NCBI GenBank assembly: GCA_021850345.1
Contig: JAJZMN010000116.1
Span: 1-11,357 of the forward strand
Length of the DNA stretch: 11,357 nt
Direction of reading: 5' to 3'
DNA from: Actinomycetes bacterium
GTDB taxonomy: Bacteria > Actinomycetota > Acidimicrobiia > Acidimicrobiales > RAAP-2
Part shown: positions 6,656 to 11,357 of the stretch, one piece after another
Layout of the letters: the number at the start of each line of letters is the position of its first letter
How positions within the stretch are numbered: position 1 is the stretch's first letter
Made by a program: the position numbers and the translations under genes
Notes under the pieces: generated by a model
Databases searched by the model: none
Told to the model about the DNA's origin: nothing
Seen by the model: only the letters and a program-made list of their open reading frames with translations

Positions 6656-8212
6656 TCAGCTCGCCGCGTGCATGAGGACGTACAACACGCTCGCCGCTGC
6701 TCCGCAGGAGAGCACGACGCCGAGCGTCGCCATTCGGACTCCGAGGGCGCTGCGGCTGACCGGCACGAGCTCTCTTCCGGCGATCTTCCACGTGGCCCAC
6801 GCCGCTGCCGCAGTGCCCGCGAGGATCACGGCCACCTGCACCACGACGATCCAACCGTCGCTGAGGAGGTGGAAGCCGTAGATCGCCGATCGGGTCGAGG
6901 AAAAGCCGGCGATGTGCGCGACCGCGGGCACGACGCGCGCGGAGTGCTTGAAGAACTTCGGAAGCTGGCGGGCGAAGTAGTCGGCGCCCACCACCGGGAT
7001 GAGCCCGTACGCCATCGGGACGAAGAACGCCCTGAATCGCGAGGTTCGGTCCACGAAGTTCTTCGCGGTCGACGCGGCGGCGGCATCGACGCGGCCCAAC
7101 GCGCGCGACACCAGCCACGCGATGCCGGCGGTCGCGAGCGCGACCACCACGATGACGCCGGCGTAGTCGACGGGGTCCGGGTAGTGGGGGAAGAGGAGCG
7201 TCCGGTTCAGCCAGTTGTCCGCCGAGGCGAAGGCGTTCGTGGCGTTGAACTGCTGGTACACGACCAGCCCCCACAAGATGACGATGCCCCACGCGACGTC
7301 GGCCCGCCGCCTGCGCGGGGCGACCACCGAAGTGAGCGGGCGCTGGATGAAGAGGCCGACGTTGCCCTCGGGGCAGGACTTGTAGCACTCCGAGCACAGC
7401 CCGCACGACAGGTTCGAGTCGGCGCTGCCTGGCCACGTGTACCAGGGACAGCCGTATCCCTGGTCACCGCCGCGCATGCAGTCCTTGGTCCGGCACGACA
7501 GGCAGACCTCGCGGTCCTTGGTCCGGAAGCCCGCAACCGACCCCATCGAACCCACCGTGCCGATCAGGGTGGTGAGCGGGCAGACGTAGCGGCAGAACGT
7601 CCGCCGCTCGAAGACCAAGAAGAAGATGAGGGCGGAAGAGACGATGCCGACGACCATCCACGACGTGTCGGCGGGATTGCCCGGCCCGGCGATGTTGAAG
7701 AACTCCTCGATCCAGGTGAGCACGAGGAAGCTCCCGACCGGAATCAGGAACCCGAGTCGCGCGAGAGGCTCGGGAAACTTACGCCCGAGCCCGAGCGCCT
7801 TCTGCGTGCGGTTCCAGAACGTGCGCCGCTGGATCCACTCGGCGAAGCCGCCGAACGGGCACATCGCGCACCACGCCCGGCCCACCACCACCATCATCAC
7901 GAACACGAGGCAGAACCACACGTACCAGGTGATCGCGGCGCCGAAGTTGAGGCCGGGGACGGCGGTACCGGCGATGCCGACGAAGATCACGGTCCAGAAG
8001 ACGATCTGGTTCGGCACGATGAGAAGGAACTGGAACTTGCGATTGCGGACCAGGCGCGCCACCCGCGGGTTGGCCGTGAGCTCCAATCCCGGTTCGGGAT
8101 CGGTGTCGTCGAAGCGCTCGTGGAGCCCTGCCCGCCGGGTCGGCCGCAGCCGCACCGCCGACGTGACCGGATCGGGTGCGGCGCTGGTGCGCTCCTGCAG
8201 GTCGACGGCCAT
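6656..8212 (-). CDS. NosR/NapH-like polytopic iron-sulfur membrane protein
   Basis: The 518-residue protein has a hydrophilic N-terminus and several membrane segments (about 62-85, 92-111, 154-169, 185-202, 304-320, 348-368, 396-412, 454-474, 491-514). It has the two CP motifs typical of NosR/NapH/CcoG-type proteins, CAMCP (C115, C118) and CRYVCP (C207, C211). A soluble loop follows with C237, C240, C245 and C255, then a ferredoxin motif CGLCSECYKSCP (C270, C273, C276, C280). Such proteins carry electrons between quinols and periplasmic or cytoplasmic redox partners. The C-terminal half (about 300-518) extends beyond NapH and contains several membrane-flanking histidines. I chose the ATG at 8212 because GAGGAGG motifs lie directly upstream; an upstream GTG near 8299 lacks a ribosome site and would read through the CCGGA repeats. 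It is the first gene of the minus-strand operon. Confidence 0.82.
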   Translation of the reverse strand: MAVDLQERTSAAPDPVTSAVRLRPTRRAGLHERFDDTDPEPGLELTANPRVARLVRNRKFQFLLIVPNQIVFWTVIFVGIAGTAVPGLNFGAAITWYVWFCLVFVMMVVVGRAWCAMCPFGGFAEWIQRRTFWNRTQKALGLGRKFPEPLARLGFLIPVGSFLVLTWIEEFFNIAGPGNPADTSWMVVGIVSSALIFFLVFERRTFCRYVCPLTTLIGTVGSMGSVAGFRTKDREVCLSCRTKDCMRGGDQGYGCPWYTWPGSADSNLSCGLCSECYKSCPEGNVGLFIQRPLTSVVAPRRRRADVAWGIVILWGLVVYQQFNATNAFASADNWLNRTLLFPHYPDPVDYAGVIVVVALATAGIAWLVSRALGRVDAAAASTAKNFVDRTSRFRAFFVPMAYGLIPVVGADYFARQLPKFFKHSARVVPAVAHIAGFSSTRSAIYGFHLLSDGWIVVVQVAVILAGTAAAAWATWKIAGRELVPVSRSALGVRMATLGVVLSCGAAASVLYVLMHAAS

Positions 8213-8257
8213 CGGCCCCTCCTCGCCTCCTCGAACGTGGGCGCCGCTCCGACACCG

Positions 8258-8288
8258 CCGGAAGGTCCGGAACGGCCGGAAGGTCCGG
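8258..8288. repeat. Palindromic CCGGA/TCCGG array in the operon leader
   Basis: CCGGAAGGTCCGG occurs at 8258-8270 and again at 8276-8288, an 18-bp period. Each copy is an inverted repeat (CCGGA-AGG-TCCGG), and the junction between them is one too (TCCGG-AACGG-CCGGA). The result is four evenly placed alternating half-sites. It lies between the predicted promoter and the start codon of the NosR/NapH-like gene, so it could form alternative hairpins in the leader RNA or bind a protein as a tandem operator. Confidence 0.7.
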
Positions 8289-8310
8289 GACAGCCACACG
8301 TGTAGTGAAC

Positions 8311-8367
8311 AACTTTAGGTTGCAAGTTAGTGACTTCTGAAAACTACGTCAAGTCCTGAGGTACACT
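8311..8367. promoter_or_regulatory. Overlapping divergent promoters with candidate Rrf2 operator
   Basis: On the minus strand TTGACG (8352-8347), a 17-nt spacer and TAACTT (8329-8324) form a good sigma-70-like promoter, with a start near 8317 and a leader of about 105 nt to the ATG at 8212. AACTT-N8-AAGTT (8311-8328) overlaps its -10 box and start site, and GACTT-N13-AAGTC (8332-8354) overlaps its -35 box. On the plus strand TACACT (8362-8367) ends 6 nt before the GTG of the Rrf2 gene, so that gene may be leaderless. The stretch is clearly richer in A and T than its surroundings. Repression by one of the two Rrf2 proteins fits the layout but is inference. Confidence 0.6.
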
Positions 8368-8373
8368 TTCTGG

Positions 8374-8997
8374 GTGGACGTCGGCCTCTCGAGCCGGGGA
8401 AGGTACGTGATGAGGGCGGCGATCTTCCTCGCCGCCGAGTACGGGTCGGGGAAGCTGCGGACCCGGCGCGAGGTCTCCGAGGCCATGGCGCTCCCGCCGA
8501 CATTCGTGCCCCAGGTCATGAGCGACCTGGTTCGTGCGGGGCTCGTCGTGTCGGCTCCCGGCCTCGGCGGCGGCTACCGCCTCGCCCGCCCTCCGGAGCT
8601 GGTCACGCTCGTGGACGTGGTCGAGGCGGGTGAGGGACCGCTGGACGGCAGCGCGTCTTCCGGCGGGTGCGCCGCCCGTGCCGTGCTCTCCCTCGACGCG
8701 CTGTGGAACGAAGCCAGCGCTCGTGTCCGGCACGCGCTGGCGGGCATGACCCTGGCACAGTTGGTCGGGCACGGCGAGGAGGGCGCGCGGATCGTCGGAC
8801 GACCGCCCTGCGGTGTGATGGCTGACCGAGCTCCGTCCAGCTCAGTGCCGGTGCGTGCCGGCGACTTCGGCCCCAAGGAGGTCCGCAAGGAAGCCGTCGA
8901 GGGCCGCAGAGACCTCGTCGGGGCGACGGCGCGCCCGCGCCGTCGCGACGGTCGCTGCCGTGAAGAGCACGCCGTAGACGAGGACGACGAGCAATGA
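8374..8997 (+). CDS. Rrf2-family transcriptional regulator lacking the usual cysteine triplet
   Basis: The 207-residue product opens with LSSRGRYVMRAAIFLA and has the family's winged helix-turn-helix, with VPQVMSDLVRAGLVVS and GGGYRLARP near 45-73, so residues 1-140 are a clear Rrf2 domain. In the region that holds three cysteines in the other Rrf2 protein of this window, only C99 remains (SGGCAARAVLSL); C146 and C194 lie in the tail. A standard three-cysteine iron-sulfur site is therefore absent. It may bind a different cluster with other ligands, or none. The GTG at 8374 follows a TACACT box by 6 nt, which suggests leaderless translation; a weak TGAGG lies 12 nt upstream. Residues 150-207 are a charged tail unusual for the family and antisense to a possible small membrane-protein gene. 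It faces the redox operon across a shared promoter region. Confidence 0.82.
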   Translation: MDVGLSSRGRYVMRAAIFLAAEYGSGKLRTRREVSEAMALPPTFVPQVMSDLVRAGLVVSAPGLGGGYRLARPPELVTLVDVVEAGEGPLDGSASSGGCAARAVLSLDALWNEASARVRHALAGMTLAQLVGHGEEGARIVGRPPCGVMADRAPSSSVPVRAGDFGPKEVRKEAVEGRRDLVGATARPRRRDGRCREEHAVDEDDEQ

Positions 8998-9042
8998 GGC
9001 TGCAACCAACGCCGCCGCGCAGTAGCCGAGGATCGGACCCAT
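8842..9042 (-). CDS. Possible small single-span membrane protein
   Basis: A 66-residue frame begins MGPILGYCAAALVAA and has one hydrophobic span (about 4-33). A basic stretch ARARRRPDE follows, then an amphipathic helix EVSAALDGFLADLLG, an arrangement common in small actinobacterial membrane proteins. About 85% of its third codon positions are G or C. Against it, there is no visible ribosome site, and 156 nt overlap antisense with the Asp/Glu/Arg-rich tail of the Rrf2 gene in the same codon register. That register automatically turns acidic and basic codons into hydrophobic ones, so the membrane span could be an artefact. Function unknown. It would be transcribed divergently from the response regulator gene. 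Confidence 0.4.
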   Translation of the reverse strand: MGPILGYCAAALVAASLLVVLVYGVLFTAATVATARARRRPDEVSAALDGFLADLLGAEVAGTHRH

Positions 9043-9158
9043 GGGACCAGCGTGAACCAGCGCGTGCCGCTCGAGAACCCCGAGTACCGCTCCGTGTTGC
9101 CGCGGGCGAGCTGCCGAGTGTCCGTGGTACCACGGGGCTGGATGTCGGCCCGGAACCG

Positions 9159-9839
9159 GTGGCATCACCACCCGCGGCTCGGCGGCGGATCCGCGTCGTG
9201 ATCGTCGAGGACCACGCGCTCGTCCGAGAGGGGACGGCGCAGCTGCTCGAGGCACACGCCGATCTACAGGTCGTCGGCGCGTGCGCGTCCGCCGAGGAGG
9301 GTTCCGATCTCGTGGCGCGCGTTGCTCCCGACGTCGTCCTCGTCGACGTCAACCTCCCGGGGGCGAGCGGTCTCACGCTCGCGACGCACCTCGCCCGTCA
9401 CCAGCCGTCCGCCCGCGTGCTCGTCGTCAGCGCTTATGACGACCACGCGTACGTGACGGAGGCGCTAGAAATCGGTGTGGGCGGCTATCTGCTCAAGACC
9501 GCCTCGGGGCGCGAACTGGTCGAGGCCGTGCGGCTCGTCGCGGCCGGTGTGTTCGTTCTCGATGGCGCGGTCACGGCCAGGCTCAGCCGCAGACACGGTG
9601 GCACGCGGGGGCGGCGGGACCCCGAAGGGCTCACGCCGAGGGAGGCGGAGGTCTTCGCACTCGTCGCGCAGGGACGCTCCAACAAGCAGATCGCGGCGGA
9701 GCTGTCGCTCGGACTGCGCACGGTCGAGTCCCACGTCTCGAGCCTCCTTTCGAAGCTCGGCGCGGCCTCACGCACCGAAGCCGTCGCCACCGCACTGCGC
9801 GGGGCACACCACAGCGATGGCACGAGCTCCGGCTCCTGA
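9159..9839 (+). CDS. NarL/FixJ-type response regulator
   Basis: With the GTG start at 9159 the protein has 226 residues, normal for the family. The receiver domain (about 10-125) shows the acidic pair E17-D18, the phosphoacceptor D63 in VDVNLPG, S91 in VLVVSAYDD and K113 in GYLLK. The C-terminal LuxR-type helix-turn-helix (about 150-210) contains LTPREAEVFALVAQGRSNKQ and then RTVESHVSSLLSKLG. It is therefore a DNA-binding regulator activated by phosphorylation. The frame is open back to an ATG at 8994, which overlaps the Rrf2 stop as ATGA. That extension has only about 60% GC at third positions and is low in complexity, so I favour 9159, though no good ribosome site supports it. Its stop overlaps the start of the histidine kinase gene by 23 nt, so the two are probably cotranscribed partners. 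Confidence 0.88.
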   Translation: MASPPAARRRIRVVIVEDHALVREGTAQLLEAHADLQVVGACASAEEGSDLVARVAPDVVLVDVNLPGASGLTLATHLARHQPSARVLVVSAYDDHAYVTEALEIGVGGYLLKTASGRELVEAVRLVAAGVFVLDGAVTARLSRRHGGTRGRRDPEGLTPREAEVFALVAQGRSNKQIAAELSLGLRTVESHVSSLLSKLGAASRTEAVATALRGAHHSDGTSSGS

Positions 9840-11313
9840 GGCGACCGCAGCGGGCGTCGCGTCCGTCAGCGACGTCGTGCGCCGGGGGCTCCGCCCTCCA
9901 CTGCGCGACCGGCGCTTCTGGGTGATTCAAGCGGTGGTGGTCCTCCTCGCAGGGCTGCACCTCTTGATCGATCTCCAGACGTCGGCGGAGGGCGGTTCCT
10001 TCCCCGGCGGCATCCCGGTGGCACTGCTGATCGTTCCCGTCGGCTACGCCGCCCTGCGCTGGGGTCTGACCGGTTCGGCGTTCACCGCCGCGTGGGCCAC
10101 CGTGCTGTGGCTCCCCGACCTCCTGCTCCCCTTCGACCAGGGCCACGCCCCATCCGACTTGGTCAATCTCATGCTCGTGAACGCCGTCGCGCTCTTCTTC
10201 GGCCAGCGGATCGAGGCGGAGCGTCGGGCACATGCCCGCGTGGAGCAAGCGACCCTTGGGCGCCTGCACGCCGAGGCGGGCTTCCGCCAGCTCTTCGAGG
10301 CGAACCGGGCACCGATTCTGGTCGTCGATGCCGAGGGGACCGTGCGTGCCGCCAACCCCGCCGCGACCGCGGCGTTCGGGGAGGAAGCGCTAGGGCAGCG
10401 CGCGAGCGCGCTCTCGGGCGTGGACGCGACCGCCGACGCTCTTCACGGGCAGGTCGTCAGCGCGCCTGACGGTCACGACTACCGGGTGGCGTTCGTCACC
10501 CTGCCCGAGGGAGGCGACGACGCCGCGCAGCTCGTGTTCGAAGACGTGACCGAGGAGCGCAGCCAGTCCCGTCGGGCGGCCAACCAGCGTGCGCGAATGG
10601 TTGCGGCCGAAGAGGAGCAGCGCCGTCGCCTCGCGCGTGAGCTGCACGACGAGCCATTGCAGCTCCTGCTCCACCTCGCGAGAAAGTTCGAGAACCTGTG
10701 CGAGTCGCCCGGCGTGCCACCCGACGTCGTAGCAAGCCTCGGTGACGCTCGAGTCCGGTCGCTCGAAGCCGCGACGCGCCTTCGCGCTCTCGCCCGCGAC
10801 CTGCGGCCGCCGTCGCTCGACCACCTCGGGCTGGTGGCGGCGCTGTCGGGCTTTCTCGCCGAGGTCGAGGATGGCAGCGGGCTCCCGGTCGAGCTCACGG
10901 TCTCAGGCGCGACGCGCCGCGTCCCGTCCGACGTCGAGCTGGGGGCGTTCCGGATCCTCCAAGAGGCGGTGCGCAACGCCGTGGGCCACGCCCGGGCGCG
11001 ACACGTGCAGGTGGAGGTTGCGTTCGGGGCGGATCGGCTCCACCTGCTCGTGACGGACGACGGGGTGGGGTTCGACGTCGGCACGCTGCAAGGCGAGGGC
11101 CCTGCCGGGCATCTCGGGCTCGTCGGCATGGCGGAGCGGGCGAGTCTTCTCGGCGGCGGGTTCGAGGTGGCCAGCGAGCCCGGGCGCGGAACCGTCGTGC
11201 AGGCGTGGCTCCCCGTCGCAGAAGAGCCTGTGCACGACGGAAGAAGCTCACGGGAAACGGGGTCGAGCGGACCCGGACCCTTCCGGGAAGAACGAATTGG
11301 AAGTCGCCCCTGA
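9817..11313 (+). CDS. NarL-family sensor histidine kinase with four membrane spans and a PAS domain
   Basis: The 498-residue protein has four hydrophobic spans (about 34-52, 66-81, 85-104, 114-128), a short coiled region, and a PAS domain (about 155-245, with FRQLFEANRAPILVVDAEG). The HisKA_3 dimerisation domain has the phosphoacceptor H277 in ARELHDEP. The HATPase domain has an N-box EAVRNAVGHA (N387), DDGVGF (414-419) and a GHLGLVGMAERA lid motif. The loops between spans are short, so it may sense a membrane, quinone or small cytoplasmic signal; the PAS domain might hold a cofactor, but no binding residue is evident. The start ATG at 9817 lies inside the response regulator gene in another frame. 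The frame is open further back to 9475, but that part is a shadow. The last 30 residues are a disordered-looking tail. Confidence 0.88.
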   Translation: MARAPAPEATAAGVASVSDVVRRGLRPPLRDRRFWVIQAVVVLLAGLHLLIDLQTSAEGGSFPGGIPVALLIVPVGYAALRWGLTGSAFTAAWATVLWLPDLLLPFDQGHAPSDLVNLMLVNAVALFFGQRIEAERRAHARVEQATLGRLHAEAGFRQLFEANRAPILVVDAEGTVRAANPAATAAFGEEALGQRASALSGVDATADALHGQVVSAPDGHDYRVAFVTLPEGGDDAAQLVFEDVTEERSQSRRAANQRARMVAAEEEQRRRLARELHDEPLQLLLHLARKFENLCESPGVPPDVVASLGDARVRSLEAATRLRALARDLRPPSLDHLGLVAALSGFLAEVEDGSGLPVELTVSGATRRVPSDVELGAFRILQEAVRNAVGHARARHVQVEVAFGADRLHLLVTDDGVGFDVGTLQGEGPAGHLGLVGMAERASLLGGGFEVASEPGRGTVVQAWLPVAEEPVHDGRSSRETGSSGPGPFREERIGSRP

Positions 11314-11320
11314 GGGGGCG
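11305..11320 (+). terminator. Short GC hairpin containing the kinase stop codon
   Basis: CGCCCC (11305-11310) and GGGGCG (11315-11320) form a perfect 6-bp stem with the loop TGAG. The TGA stop of the histidine kinase lies in the loop. There is no T-tract. It may act as a terminator for the regulator-kinase pair. The remaining bases to the window end hold nothing I recognise. Confidence 0.4.
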
Positions 11321-11357
11321 GAGCGAGTGGGTTTGGGTGGATGGGTGAGGTCTTCAC

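Noticed and set aside
4324..6675. 783-residue plus-strand open frame
   Set aside because: Lies entirely opposite the iron-sulfur/FAD/flavodoxin gene, is rich in Arg, Asp and His, and shows no domain. Long antisense frames are expected at this GC content.
8213..8299. Upstream GTG start for the NosR/NapH-like protein
   Set aside because: No ribosome site, the added residues only translate the CCGGA repeats, and ATG 8212 has strong AGGAGG sequences in front.
5909..8305. 798-residue plus-strand open frame
   Set aside because: Antisense shadow of the NosR/NapH-like gene and part of the fusion gene; low-complexity charged sequence without motifs.
10479..11357. Minus-strand frame of about 290 residues reaching the right edge
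   Set aside because: Antisense to the kinase PAS, HisKA_3 and HATPase domains; Ser/Arg/Pro-rich with no motif.

Overview
The window is uniformly GC-rich with strongly GC-biased third codon positions, GTG starts, sparse Shine-Dalgarno sites and at least one probable leaderless gene. This fits a high-GC actinobacterium, perhaps an uncultured Acidimicrobiia-like lineage. The taxonomic guess is inference from style only; no rRNA or marker gene is present. I see no tRNA, rRNA, CRISPR array, insertion sequence or attachment site.

Left part (1-3371). The N-terminal end of an ABC1/UbiB-family kinase runs off the left edge on the minus strand. Next is a decayed remnant of a zinc-dependent (formaldehyde-type) alcohol dehydrogenase, which ends at a perfect 10-bp hairpin. 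A minus-strand gene then encodes a membrane-tethered, NHL-like six-repeat beta-propeller. It is divergent from ctaA (heme A synthase), whose N-terminus carries a 9-bp minisatellite coding for ADR repeats.

Middle part (3372-8997). This is the most interesting block. A minus-strand operon reads from right to left: a NosR/NapH-like polytopic iron-sulfur membrane protein (518 aa); a 735-aa fusion of a two-cluster ferredoxin, a GltD/DPYD-N-like FAD/NAD(P) oxidoreductase and a flavodoxin; and an Rrf2 regulator fused to an SRPBCC-like C-terminal domain, with three conserved-looking cysteines. A second, divergent Rrf2 gene, which lacks two of those cysteines, faces the operon across a shared promoter region. 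That region has a good TTGACG-N17-TAACTT promoter, overlapping dyads and a palindromic CCGGA/TCCGG array in the 5' leader. The reading I favour is a redox- or nitrosative-stress-controlled electron-transfer module. It would move electrons between NAD(P)H, ferredoxin/flavodoxin chemistry and the membrane, with a sensor gene at each end. No terminal reductase lies in the window, so the electron acceptor is unknown.

Right part (8842-11357). A possible small membrane protein lies on the minus strand, antisense to the tail of the second Rrf2 gene. A NarL-type response regulator and its PAS-containing histidine kinase follow on the plus strand and overlap each other. The kinase stop codon sits in the loop of a GC hairpin. 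The two-component pair may control the neighbouring respiratory or redox genes, but the sequence does not show its target.
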